A stretch of 64,000 bases of DNA from Macropodus opercularis. Lineage: Eukaryota; Chordata; Actinopteri; Anabantiformes; Osphronemidae. Of this stretch, positions 49,700 through 61,700 are shown one piece after another (position 1 is the stretch's first letter; every line of letters starts with the position of its first letter). The notes below the pieces were generated by a model, which was not told the origin of the DNA, searched no databases, and saw nothing but the letters and a program-made list of their open reading frames with translations. A program made the position numbers and the translations under genes. The stretch covers positions 8,078,001 to 8,142,000 of the forward strand of contig CM061098.1 in assembly GCA_030770545.1 (NCBI GenBank), in the 5' to 3' direction.

Positions 49700-52580
49700 A
49701 CGTTTATGTACGACATTGTTTTTCCCTGTCTGCACTCGCCGATGCGTGTGCACGAGGGTGTGTAATCAGAGCCGCTTTGGAACTTTACAAGAAGTCATTA
49801 ACAGTCAGGACTATTGTGCAGACACCATGATTTCAAAGGTGCTCCACAACAGCTTGTGCGGCAAGGGCTGATTGAACCGGAGCACTTGAAAGAGGGAGAG
49901 AGCGTCAGGTTCGCAGCATCCTGTCGCGGCCCATCTGCCTCTCTCACTGCTCCCGCCGTCAGTCTCCTTTGTGAGGAGGAAGGGGTTTGAACATCAAAGA
50001 CCAGCTATGCTACCTTGGAGACAGAAACAATTAGTAAGAGATCTGGTGAAAGGTGGCATAGAGGAGAACCCCGCTCTATGAGACCCACCAAATATAGCCA
50101 GACCCCGCTGGAAACAGAGGGCCGTCCTGTACTGGATGCACTGTTCTCCATAGGTTGTGTGCGAATTCCAGAAAATGTTCTCTTCCTTTTTTCCCCTATC
50201 ACTCAACATTGTTCATCTCTCATCTTACATCGTGTTACAATGCGAACTGCAACACGTGGAATTATCCCAGAGACAACTGACAGATTACGCCTCTGGCTGT
50301 GATAAGTATATTCTCATTAACACTTGTATCCCACAGTATCTCTGCAGCAGCCCGGCTGGAGTCCAGAGCAAATCTCAGAGGGACAGAGCCTCATATAGAA
50401 TACCCTTGAGCTGCTTCACGGCTATCTGAAATCTCCTAGATGTCTTTGCTGGCTCACTGAGCAACTCCACCTACTTTCACCCAGGCTTGCATTTCATTAA
50501 TGGATGTGAAGTCTGAGTTGGCTTAGTTGTTGGTTAATAAAGCATTTGTCATCCATGGCCAGGGCAGCTGGACGGGTTAGACCAGACAAACCAACAACTG
50601 GGTCAAGAGCACCTGGTCCTCCACAGCAAGGTCGACCACTAGCACGTGAAAGGGGAAACACTTGGTGCAGTTTACTCACATGTCTTCAGCAGAAGAAGTT
50701 TCATTTTCAGCCCGGTGACAAGTACAGGTGACAGTTAACAGGACTTCTTCTTAGCAGTAGATTTCACTTCTGCACGTCTGAAAGTTTTCTGGTCCTGAAT
50801 ATTAACTTATCGCTGCTGATGTGCAGATTATAACTTCTTACAAAATAAACACTGTGTGTGTTGTTTGCAGAACATTTACATTCATTCTATTGTTAGTGAT
50901 GCACATTTACACAATATGCTTTTCTCTACAGTACAATGTGCTCTGCGTACTGGATTAATATGCAAACTCAATGCAAACAGGGTCGTGTTCATACGAGCGA
51001 CTCCCTGATGCAGACAGATACTGGATGCAAAGAGGAAGAAGACAAGAGAAGATTGGTACATAATCAATTTACTAGGAAATGAGGAAAACATATTAAAAAG
51101 ACAGACTCTGAATAATTAAATTCAATTATCAGCTGAAGAAAAAAAAAAGTTAATAATAGACCAGAGAGCAATCATTGCAGTGTTCTTCACAGTGAATTTT
51201 CCTCACTGATGATTTATTATCGCGTGTTTTTGAAATGGTTCAAACTGTTTTAAACAGAAAACAGCAACTGTAAAATGTACTGATTTACTGTAGGTGTAAC
51301 AGAACATTGGAAACATGGATGTGATTGAATATATGAATCACTTAATTCACTGCCACTTAATCTCGCGAGTCAAGGGCGCAGGCTACATGACAGACAGGTG
51401 TGTGCATGAATGAATACATAATATATACACAACGTTAGCATTAACATGGCAACCATTTATTGAAAACAAGTTATTTTCCCCGTTTCTCTGATGTGACCTT
51501 GTCTCGCATAGAGAGTATAACCAACTTAATTTCTTTTTAACAGTCGATGTGTTTCATTTGCAGCCTGGATAATCTAATCATTTGATTTCGCTTGGTGAAG
51601 TAAAATGAGCGCTTTTATCTCCCAGGATGTGGGCGGACAGGAGCTGGACATTTTCTTGTGACACTTTGTGAAGCTTGAAGAGAGCTTTTTTTTTTTTTTT
51701 TTAAGTTCTCTAGTTCTGGCTCAAATATAGTATGAAATTGGAGATCTTTTTTCAAGGTTATTGCACTTAATTCCACCCATTTTGGTGCTGGAGAGAAGAC
51801 GCAGACAGACAATCAGACAGACCCGAGCTGACCACTGAGCCCTGCAGACCTGTAGATGTGAACAGCAGAGGCGGTATCAATCCCTGGAATGAAGCCGATG
51901 ACCGATTCCGGTTCAGGGCCACATCAAAGAGTGTGAATGCAGCAGCACTAACAGGGATGCTGGGGGTCAGGGACACCGGCTGAGGGATTTAGTCATTTCA
52001 GGGCTTATGTGAAGCACCATGGAGAGCAGCCATAAAAGCACAATGTCACTTTGTGACCTGCAGTTGGAGGGATACAAGCCTGGAGCGATGGGAACTGGAT
52101 GGGAGCGTCGCACTGTTCTGACACACTCACACGTGCTCACGCTTACACACAATCCCACATAGACACAAAGAGTGAGACTAAAAGAGATTATTTTGTTTCT
52201 TTTGTCTCGCTTCTACCTTTGCACGCTTTTCTTCTTTTCTTTGTCTCGTAGAAACAGTCGTATGCGAAGCGACACATACATCTGTGCACATACAGTGAAT
52301 CCAGAGCTGCAACTTTCTAAGAAATGTTTGACGGCGGCATTAAATACTCACATCAACAAAACCCACGCGCAGCTCGACAAACATCTGGGAATTCTTTCAC
52401 ATGATGTGATGCTCATGTAGCTTTAATATGTAGATAAGCAAAACGCGTGTTTGACCACAGCGTTGGTTCATCCAGATGCTGTTTGCTCAAGTATGAGCTG
52501 CACAAACGGCCTCAGTCACAAGAATAACAGACGTTGAGTCATGAACAATGGGAGGCAACGGGAAAGCAAATACAACGCAT
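49700..52580. other. Non-coding stretch
   Basis: There is no supported gene. Near 50270-50360 a TCTCATTAACAC-containing piece looks mildly regulatory. A good acceptor-like tract ends at 52251 (CTTTGTCTCGTAG) in front of about 56 open codons ending at a stop (52420), but no donor, polyadenylation signal or homology supports a terminal exon. Confidence 0.45.
51686..51702. repeat. Poly(T) tract
   Basis: 17 consecutive T. Confidence 0.95.
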
Positions 52581-52599
52581 TCATGAGACGAGACCACAC

Positions 52600-52980
52600 T
52601 TACTGAAACCTCATTTTCCATAATCCTGGTGAGCTTATTAAAGAATTACTTACAGTATATACTTATTGTGGCCCTGTGCAACTCAGAGTCCATCATTAGC
52701 TTTCTATAAAGAGGAGACCCATCATAAATCTCAACCTCTCTTCCCCTCTCCTTCCTCTTTGTAAGCATACTGTCCACATCAGCCTTAATGAGTTCCTACT
52801 GTTTCGTGCAGCTCTCACTTTCGCATCTACTTGTTAAGCAGTAATGAATCAAACTCTCTCATGAGCGAGCTGTGGCACACGGAGGACAAACCAGGGAAGC
52901 TACTTAGTGGCACATCTCTGTTGGGGGATCACAATGTCAGCTGAGTCGCTTTGCAAATGCATATTTTCCTCTCTGTATTC
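52600..52980. promoter_or_regulatory. Candidate non-coding regulatory island
   Basis: CCATAATCCTGG, GAGCTTATTAAAGAATTAC, CCATCATTAGC, AGCCTTAATGAG and TTGCAAATGCATATTTTCC are spaced over 380 bp, with a pyrimidine-rich stretch at 52735-52765. Confidence 0.3.
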
Positions 52981-52999
52981 CTTAAGACTGCGAGATTAG

Positions 53000-54890
53000 T
53001 CGTATTAGTGGAGTTCCTCGCCAGCAGGATACGCGAGGAGTCACACGCAAGTTAAATGCCCCCACACAGCAATGCTGCCCCCCAGTGTTCGCAGCAGTTG
53101 ACTCCCACCGTTCACCGAATGAGGATTTGTGGGTCAGCCTTTGAAATGAATCCGGGATTTGAGTTCTGACCTACGTGACGTAATTTGTTTGTGCGTTCTG
53201 CGTAATGTAACTGAGACGTTCGACTGCTGCTAGACTGGTGCAGGGAGGGAAGAAAGGGAGTAACTCGGTGTCGTTGCCTGAGTCAGCGCCACTGTGATTG
53301 TGCAGCTTTGAATGTGTAGCTGGCACCGATCCAGGAGCAGCCATCCCCTCCGTTCTTCAAAGTGCATTTATATGAGTAGCGCTCCTGGCAGACAGGCCTC
53401 TCCGGTGGTTAAGGCTGGAGCTCTCAGACGGACGATGATCGCAATGGCTATAACATAAAAACTACTGGCCTCTTTTTTGGTGATGGTTATTACAAGTGTA
53501 TCAAAAACACCTCACACACGCCCCACCTCTCCAGGGCTGCCGCGTACACAGGCGCTAATGAAAAGGTGATTCCAGCGATTCGACATGTGTCATAAATATT
53601 AAATGGCGCCCTGCCCTTGGTTACCTTTGCTGCCAGCCAGAGCCTGTGCCGCGTATACGGTGGCTGTTTAGCTTCTCGCTTATTGACAGAGGTGACAGTA
53701 GGGGACGTTTCAAAGGGAGCAATCTCTGAAGGGTTCGGATCATGTGTAGGGCTTTGCTCCGTAAGCCTTTTGGTGCAGTTCCCTGACTTCATCATTTTCC
53801 GTGTCTACTGGCTTAATGTGGTCAAGGCTGCACCAAACCCAGTTGATTACGTTTAAAACCAGAGTGAAGACGCTCTTCTCCAACCAGCACTTCAGTGCCG
53901 CTGAGCATCAGGGGCTGCTGTAAATCAGCAGCGAACGTCTCCGAGGCTGAGAGTGAACAACTGCCTGCTTTTGTTGGAGCTGATATAAATCAGCAGGTAA
54001 GGTGGTTAACCCTCACCGGCATCAGTGGAGAAGCCCATTTACTTGGAAGCTAATAGGTGTGAATATGAGAAAGTAAATGAGAGTGAAGGAATGAAAAAAA
54101 AAGCTGTTCAGCAGATCTCCTCTGACTGGAATAATTGTTCAACGCAGCGGTGTGCTACCACTGCAGCGCTGCTCTTTGCTCATTCACATATTTCTTTGTT
54201 TGTTTCATTTCCTGTTGAATGGTTTTACATAAAATTCATTAGTTCATTTAACTTTTTAAAACACAGTGGGTCTACATGTCTGAGGCAAGAGAGTCTGAGA
54301 GTGAGTGGATTCACATCGATATTTATTTGCTACACCGTGATGCGGTGAACATCTCCTTCAGCTGTGGGGAACGACTTTCCCTCATTGGGTTGTGCTACGG
54401 GCTCCACATCCAGCGGATGAGAGGTGTGCCTCTGTCGCACGAACGCCCACCAAACCATACAGAGTGTTTGCTTTAGATCCCGGACAATAAGCAGCAATAT
54501 AAACACTCCCCCACGTTTCTCACGGCCACTGCTGGGAGGTCTGAGCTGTAAAATGCCCAGATTGATAGAGTAATGTTCAAATCCTCCCCTGAGTTAGAAG
54601 GGCAAACTCCTGTGGCGCTCCTGCTTCAAGCATGCCCTCCCAGTGGCTCGACACGGGAGATAAACTTTCCCAGACAACAATGCCGCATCAGGGGCGGCAG
54701 CAACGGGGCCGTCTTTTATTGCCAGAGCTCCAATGCTGAACAATTAAAAGCTCGACGTGGTCCCTAGCACAAAACAGCCCGGACGGCCAGGTGAGCAAGG
54801 TCTCTCTCCTTCGCGTTCGTGTTGGTGGCCCCAGCCCCTCCAGTCTCCACACACCGGTGCCTCTCCGATCCTCGGCCCCCGGGCTTTGCT
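53000..54890. other. Non-coding stretch, locally GC-rich
   Basis: No exon is supported. GTAAGG near 53998 and GTGAGC at 54791 are good donor words, but no frame upstream of 54791 stays open and the frame upstream of 53998 lacks a start or acceptor. Confidence 0.45.
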
Positions 54891-54894
54891 GCAA

Positions 54895-55140
54895 TGCATT
54901 TCTCATTGCTATGTGTTCTATAAATTGCCAACAGCGTGAGAAGGCAGATACAAATAAAGGTGATTTAGCCCAAAGAGATGCTGAGCGATGGCTCTCATTA
55001 GTCCAGAGTGGAGACCAAAGTCGAGATTTAACTGAGAGGGATTTCTGGCCATTAGCGTACTGGCAGCAGCTGTATTGATAGGTTTTTAATAAGACGCTAC
55101 ATTAATGGTTATCATGAGTGAGTGGGTTTATGGTAATGGG
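54895..55140. promoter_or_regulatory. Candidate non-coding regulatory island
   Basis: ACAAATAAAGGTGATTTAGCCC, GGCTCTCATTAGTCC, GGCCATTAGCG, ACATTAATGG and TTTATGGTAATGGG are in series. The CATTAG words resemble those of the 34.7-35.0 kb island. Confidence 0.33.
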
Positions 55141-55399
55141 AAAAGGCAGAGGAGGGGCGAGGAAGTCTCTGTTGTGTTTTCTGTCAAACTCAGCCTCTGC
55201 TGCTGCCAGCAGCTTCAACATGCACCTTCTGGAGGTGAACGAGTGCAGCACAAAGTCTCTCTGCGGTCGCTGCGTGGCCCAAAGAAACAGAAACGTCTTT
55301 TTCAGGCATAAATTGAGTGACGCAAGCATGAAGAGGGTGGTGTCAGTGATGAACGGCACCAGAGGGACGTCTCCCGTGTGCGCAGAAGTCTTCATTTCC

Positions 55400-55530
55400 T
55401 CCTATTAATCAGTCGGACTAATTCTCCTCTTGTTCCATTTTTAACCCTACAGTGTCACTGCCTCCAGTTGCTCTAATTGAATTATTAGCAGCCAGTTAAG
55501 TAAATGAAGACAATTTAATCAGTCGCCTTT
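55400..55530. promoter_or_regulatory. Candidate regulatory island with paired homeodomain words
   Basis: CTATTAATCAGTCGGACTAATTC, then CTAATTGAATTATTAG at 55473-55488 (CTAAT/ATTAG inverted pair) and ACAATTTAATCAGTCG. The word AATCAGTCG appears at both ends of the segment. Confidence 0.35.
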
Positions 55531-56039
55531 TTGCGCCTTGCCTGTCTTTCTCTCTTATTTTCTGTCGTTTCCCCATGCGGCCGTTTGATCTTTCTATTAC
55601 AGAGGGAAGTTGAGTTTTTTTTTTTAACTAAGCTGACGACTCTATTGTCTCGGTGCCAAAAGAAGCTGCGATTAACCTTGCTGCAATGTGAACTTTGGCC
55701 AAGGGCGTCCGTTCCATGTCCGTTTCACCTTTACTGGAGATCCAACAGGATGAGTTGAAATGGGGCAGCGAGTCATTTCGTTCCAAGGATCAGAGTATTG
55801 GTCCATTGTAGACTTGTGCCATCAAAATAAATGTAATTACAATCCGTATTTATACATTTGCAAACCCTTGGATTCCTTCAGTTAACTTCAGGGATATTGA
55901 AAACGATGACAGCTGCGACAGAGAAACAAAAACAAGACTGCGCTCAGAAAGGGAACAGTGACAGGTAGTGGCCACAGACAAATGTTCTGTCCTCACCCAT
56001 TCTGACTGATTCTGCTCAAGTTTCCTGTTTTGCCAGTGT

Positions 56040-56415
56040 TCCTGTCAGCGCTGCTAAAACGAGGCGGGAGCTGTGCACCAATCAGCTTGTACTCCAGTTA
56101 CTCCGGGACGTGCAGCTTGATGAGCATCCTCCAGAGAATACCTGACTTGGCGTGTCCGCCGCTGGCCTCCGGTAACAGATGAGAGCAGGTTCGCTCTGAG
56201 CACATGTGACAGGGGCGAAGGGGTCTGGAGACGACTGTTACACAGCCTGGAACACCGTGGAGCATGACCGCTTTGGCAGTGGGGCAGGGAGGTTCTGGGG
56301 AGGCGTATCCGTGGTGGGCCAATGCTCCCCTGTGAGGAACTGGGATGAAATTCCCAGAGCTATTAAGAGCTCTTATCTGGCTGCAGCGTCACCGACATTA
56401 ATACATCCCTCGTCC
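56040..56415 (+). mobile_element. Degenerate Tc1-like transposase fragment
   Basis: Translation in one plus frame from 56175 gives TDESRFALSTCDRGEGVWRR, the region of Tc1/mariner transposases holding the first catalytic Asp (DES at 56178-56186). A shift to another frame then gives HDRFGSG (Asp at 56266) and FWGGVSVVG (Trp at 56296), followed by NWDEIPRAIKSSYLAAASP, matching the usual DRFGGGSVMVWGGIS...YRDEIL order. Upstream sequence from about 56040 also resembles the element's nucleotide sequence. The piece is frameshifted, has stops, and lacks the later DNARPH and Glu regions and both terminal inverted repeats, so it is an inactive relic. It is the only transposase remnant I recognised. Confidence 0.82.
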
Positions 56416-56419
56416 TAAT

Positions 56420-58530
56420 ATATCCTGATGGGAAAGCATCTGTCATGATGAAGTTATGGTTTAACTTTGACTGTTTGTGAAGAACTCCCTCCTAGTTTTT
56501 ATGCTAATCTAGACTTTTGTTTCAGGGTAACAGGTCTTTAAGATTACATTAAACACTGCAACTTTTGCCTTTTATCATATTCCGCTATCAGCTGTTCTCG
56601 CCAAAAAGTTAACACATGATTAATATTTAAAGCATGTGTTAATCATTCCAGCAGCAGTGCTAAATCAGCAGCAGTGTATAATTGTATGTAGACTTTTCAT
56701 CAGCCTGGCCTATTCCCTCGTGAGAATGAATCACATCTCCTCCGTACTGCTGCTGCACAAAGAGAAAGAATTCTTTATACTGTTTTATGACTTGTGAAGA
56801 CATGATGCCGAGCCTCAGGAATGCGTTTGGTGTTGACCCCTGTACTGCTTAGTTGTGAAACAACAGAAATTCAGCTTCAGCCATGCACTTACTGGAGGTT
56901 TTGGATAAGAAAGTATCAGATGTAGCAGAACCGTTGGTAAAAGACAAACCTGAAATGCCTGTTAGACCATAAACTGTGCTTTATCAAGTGTGATTGCACC
57001 ATGTAATTCAATAACTGTATTTATCTATGTTTTGCAATTACAAAAACACGGAATATTGATGAACAACATCAATAAATATTCTAGTTAGCATTTCCCAGAC
57101 CAAAAGATCGGCCACGCGTTTTATTTACTTTCAAAAAGCGTGTGCCTGTTACAGTAAAGCACAAGAAAGTGGCACAAAAAATGAGGCAAAGCAATCAGCT
57201 GATAAATCTCTCTTTTTTCTTTTTTTTCAGTCTCCCTATCAGACGTGAAAGCCTGATAACCACTGCCACCTCACCACACCCCCCTCCTCTTGCCCTTCAC
57301 ATCTGTGTGTCTGCACAGCCGCGATAAGCAAATCAATATCCTGTCACTTCTTATTTTTACTAGCCCAATTCTGCTCTCTGCACCTTCCACAAGGTGACAA
57401 GCTCCTGCCTCGCGGTCTGCGCTGGACAATCTCAGCCTCTCCTCCATAGAATATTGTCTCTGGAGCGACGCTCTCTATCACCAGGATGATGCCAGCATGT
57501 TGGCGCTAATGGAGCCAGGGTATGAGCTTGGTGGGGCTGAAGTTTCGCAGTATTTTTCGCTTCATGCTCAGTTCGTCAGATAAAGTGAAACAGTGAGGAC
57601 GTGTGTTGTGCGATCATTCGCTGCTCTGTGTATTTCTCCGGTTTGACTTTAGTCCCGCTGACAATGTGACCTCAGCCCAGAATAATCACGCAAAACAGCT
57701 GCATCACAGCAAGTTTAAACTGAGGTTTTATACCTTGACTCAAAGTTGCATTCAAGTGCAGTGTTTGTGTTAAAAATGTCTTATTGCAACATGTCACTGT
57801 AGTGAATTACGGTTCAGTTTTTCCATTTATTTCTCTGGCACTGCTAAGTTCCAACCATCTAATTATATGTTGGTGCTAAAGTCTTAGTGGAGATTAAAAA
57901 AGACTTATGTTGTGCATAATAAATTAAATAGTTGTGCCCTATTCATCTAGACGCAGACACAGAGGAGTTGAGTCACAGAGTTTCATGATAGTTGCTAAAA
58001 TAATCTAACATTTACTGGCAACAAAAGCAGGTCAAGGCAGAGTTTTGGTGAATTTGACTTGACAAGTTAATTTAGTCGTTTCAGATAAATCAGTGGAGGT
58101 TTGAAGACGTTTCAGGCTCCATCAGAGCTGCCACTCTTTTTTACTTGAGAGGCTCTGCCGCTGCCCAGCTTTCCAAGGTAAAGCACTGTGCCAGCTCAAT
58201 ATACTGTAGCTGTCCTCACACACCGACCACAGCAGTCACTCGGAAGTGTGAAAAACACTCATCATGTCAAAATGTGAGCTCTAGAAGTCACTGTGAAAAG
58301 GCCTCATTGGCCTTTTGTCGTTCCCCAGACTCAGACAGTAATTTCTGTTTTCTAAAAACGCGGATGATAGACACACGTCATGCCAAGCTGCAGTATAAAC
58401 AAAGATAACCGACGGACGACTCTGGCCTGATCTTTTTCTGAGGCCAGCTAATGTTCAACACGCAAAGATAAAAATTAATTTGGCTGGATCCACTCAAGCT
58501 ATTTATTTGCACATTTCTTGTGTGAGGGCA
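56420..58530. other. Non-coding stretch
   Basis: There is no supported gene. A very good acceptor-like tract ends at 57230 (TTTTTTTCAG) but is followed by at most 32 open codons and no donor. The segment is otherwise plain. Confidence 0.5.
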
Positions 58531-58539
58531 GCAGGGAGA

Positions 58540-59110
58540 AGATTTGCTTAAATATTCAGTGCCCAAGGCAATGTCAAATAACAGCAGACCCTGATAAGAT
58601 TTTCAAGGCTTGCCACCGAAATTAGCGCCTTAAACAATGATTTCTTGGAAATGTTTCTTGGGGCTTTAGATTTGGAGTTTAGAAAATGAACTGTGGAATA
58701 GGAGGAGGATGTGTCACTCCATCCGATCTTTCATATCCCAACTTGAAAATGCCAGTCATGGAGTGGGCATAATGAAATATGAATTGAGCCATGGACCATC
58801 ACCGGCACATTAATGATTTCTCCCAAATGTGTATCCTCCAGATTATTCCTTATCACCACCAGGACACACGCTGCTGTCCTGTGTTGGGTAAATAAACACC
58901 AGCATCTAAATGGACAGGGCAGAACACAACTAGAAGGCTTCATGTCCATTTTTGAAGATTGGAACCGAAGGCTAAATGGAACTGACAGCCATGCATAATC
59001 ACCTGCCGCTGTAGCTGGGGGTGCTTTGGCTCCGTGAGGAAGCCGACTTGTTGAGAGCAGATTCAACCCCAAAAGCCCCATTAAACTCTAATCCTAAATG
59101 GGGATTTATG
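58540..59110. promoter_or_regulatory. Candidate long non-coding regulatory island
   Basis: GGCAATGTCAAATAACAG, CGAAATTAGCGCC, TTAAACAATGATTTC (SOX-like), then 58735-59100 with GGGCATAATGAAATATGAATTG, CGGCACATTAATGATTTC, CCAGATTATTCC, ATCTAAATGGACAGG and GCCATGCATAATCACC. The stretch is information-rich on both strands with no convincing frame (116- and 61-codon ORFs cross it). Confidence 0.4.
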
Positions 59111-59689
59111 CCCCAACAGAGAAGCACAATACAATTATACATCGCCTGCTGCAAAGATTTGGAAACAGTTCTGTTGTGATGTCCATGTCTGTGAAAGAAA
59201 TATTATGTGGCTGATGTTGACCTAACGGTGTAAACTGCCACATCTATAACGCGTATGTACATCGCTGTTAGTGTCAGAGGAACATGCTTTATTCTCATCT
59301 ACTTCATCCTTGGTACCACAGGGCCTGATACGTAACTAATTGATTCAACCTTTCTAGAGATTTGAATAATGTAATTGTTGCTTTTGTTCACATAAATGTC
59401 CCCACGGGACCTGCTTGATCAATTACCGTCAGATGAACAGTGGCTTTCGCTGCTGTCTGGCTCAGTATACCTCACAGGGAGGCCAACGAACGGAGTCAGG
59501 GAGACGTCATTCGATGCATGATTTCATTCGCTGTCTATTGTTTGGTGTACAGTAGCCTTGGCTTGTGTTGTGCTTCCTGTGGGGTGTTCTTAGCTTTATG
59601 AGTAGCTCATGTTTATGACATGGAAGCGAATGCATGGCCACGCTTACACATGGCAGAGGACATAAGTGGATTTGAGTTGAAGGCGGTTC

Positions 59690-59820
59690 GGCAAAAACGG
59701 AATTAAGAGTCTGAAAGGCTGATTTGAATTAAAAATGCCAGTATATTGTCATATTGAGTTATTGACAGACTATTTTAAAATTAAATCCCCATCAAGTGTC
59801 AAAGTGAAAAGCTCTTAACA
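59690..59820. promoter_or_regulatory. Candidate AT-rich regulatory segment
   Basis: GGAATTAAGAG, GGCTGATTTGAATTAAAAATGCC, GAGTTATTGACAGAC (MEIS-like TGACAG) and TTAAAATTAAATCCCC are contiguous. Confidence 0.27.
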
Positions 59821-60026
59821 CTCTCTGAAGTGAGTGCAGGTGCAGACATTTTTCTTAGTGTGCCTGTGTGTCAGGTAGGGTTCAGCTGAGAGTGAAGTGT
59901 GAGTGGGTGGTTGTCATCACAGCCACATGGGGTCAGGCAGAAAACTAGTAGGTGTCTTGCGCTGGGAGCAGACACGGATCACGTACTTCTTTGGTTGCAT
60001 AATGCTCCCGACCACGCAGAGTCAAG

Positions 60027-60181
60027 ATGGTCAAGTTCCAGTCCGGTCATGTCAACGGCTGCTGCTACACTTACTGCAGCGGATGCAGCATCCTGAACGC
60101 GTCCTGTTCAGAAAGTTCCTCTGGCTTCTCCGCGCAGCACAACTCTGCTGACAACTCGGGAAAGGCAGACTGTGCAACTTG
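60027..60181 (+). CDS. Candidate Cys/Ser-rich first coding exon (unidentified gene)
   Basis: The ATG at 60027 has A at -3 and G at +4, with an in-frame stop a short way upstream. The first 51 codons after it have about 69% G or C at third positions, against about 39% at first and 59% at second positions; such third-position enrichment is the pattern of real teleost coding sequence and contrasts with the AT-richer flanks. The peptide begins MVKFQSGHVNGCCYTYCSGCS, with Cys at 12, 13, 17, 20, 27 and 49 and a Ser/Asn-rich middle; no signal peptide or named domain is visible. A possible GC-type donor (G|GCAAGT) lies at 60182; without splicing the frame stops at 60239 after 70 codons. The N-terminal Cys cluster would suit palmitoylation, but that is speculation. 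Confidence 0.3.
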
Positions 60182-60849
60182 GCAAGTATCGAGTGTTTAC
60201 AGTGCGATTCCACTTTCGCTCCTGCCTTTAGGTTTCTGAAGACTTGAGATTAACCTTGACTGGGCATCACAAATCTAAAATAACCAATTGATTCGTGAAA
60301 CAGCGAAGACTCAGATGCCATCTCTCACTCGCATAAACATGATTTTTATGAGCTGATGCAAAGAAGTGAAATTTTCTGACAAAATATTAATCTTTCATTG
60401 GCCACGAAGCGCCTAATAAACTCTTTTCCACACGGCCGTCTGAAATATCCGTTAAATGGATGACTGTCCGTTACAGCCTGCGGAGGAACAAAAGCAGTGA
60501 AGTCTTTATGTTCCCAGAGAAACGACCTTGTCAAGTCCGGGCGACGTACGGAGCACACAAGTTTACACGCTCACTAATAAAATAGCCTGTAACAACACGG
60601 ACACACACAAATCCATGCACAAGTGTACTTAAACTTGTGAACACACTTACACCCCCATATATTTCAGTTTCACCCACACGTTCGCGCCCACACAACGGCA
60701 CCGGCTAACTCTCTCACTTCATTTCATCGAGCAGTTGGCTGAACATCTATAAATAGGCTGTAGGGCACTGCACAACCTCAATTTGCCACCCCCATACACT
60801 CCTATACCAATTATCCCAAGGTTTATTTCGGTTAAGCAGTCAAGCAGAG

Positions 60850-61010
60850 GGAATGAGCGACTCAGTCCATTCAGCAGTGGTTAACAGGAATGAGGACACT
60901 TAATTGCAGCCAGCAATCAATCCAATCAAAAGGCAGTGAGTAAAATAAGCTAATTTGCTCTTTTCAAATGTTCTGAGAGTATTTGTTGAATTGTACCAAA
61001 TTTAATAAAT
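60850..61010. promoter_or_regulatory. Candidate non-coding regulatory island
   Basis: GTTAACAGG, CACTTAATTGCAGCC, AGCAATCAATCCAATCAAAAGG (PBX-like ATCAATC repeated) and AAATAAGCTAATTTGC. Confidence 0.3.
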
Positions 61011-61429
61011 GTTTTTGATGCCAGAATAATTGAGGTTTAACTTTAACTTCATGCACCTGCTGAGGCCTTTTCAAAAATATACGGCACAGTCATGTTCTAA
61101 GCGATTTAATATGCACGCATTAATAATTTTTATCTAATTATTTTTTTTCTAAGTAAGGGTTTCAGACATGTAGTCATATGTCCAAAAGCTGGCATCTAGT
61201 GCAACAGCATTTAGATTTTAAAGGAAATCACAGCAGATGGGAAACTGAGTTGCAACAAACTTTACAATGGGATAAAAAATAAAAAATGCTCATTGCAGAT
61301 CGAAACGTGTTTGTTCTTTAAGGGCCTTAGGCCAGTGTGCACAAATTAGCAGTTTTTAAGCCACTGGAGCTGAGGTTAGAGGATTGTTTGGCTTTACCAA
61401 GTACATGAAATATGTATAAAAATGTTATT

Positions 61430-61700
61430 AGAAAATGTTAAAAACTTCTCTCTGGAATGATGAGACATAAAAATATAAACCTGCCATTTAAGCCGTGAAT
61501 ATTTACTGACTGCTGATGTATAACAGCGGCTGACTGGTACACGGCCCCTCCTGCAGCCGCCGTCTGTGGCCCAGTGGTAATTCTTCTTGGATCTTCGCCC
61601 GATGTCATTGAGCCATTTCTTTCACTGGGCAACAGTTCTCCTAGGACCAGAGCAACATATGTTTTCTCCTCCCATGCCTGTTTAATTTAAGGTGGCGTTT
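61430..61700. promoter_or_regulatory. Candidate non-coding regulatory island
   Basis: CCATTTAAGCC, GAATATTTACTGACTGCTGATG and CCAGTGGTAATTC are followed by GC-balanced sequence with GAGCCATTTC. Weak evidence. Confidence 0.22.

Noticed and set aside
52252..52420. Possible terminal exon after a strong polypyrimidine/TAG acceptor
   Set aside because: No polyadenylation signal nearby and no coding-like composition or homology.
57231..57330. Exon after a very strong acceptor (TTTTTTTCAG)
   Set aside because: At most 32 open codons, no donor; poly-T runs followed by CAG are common.
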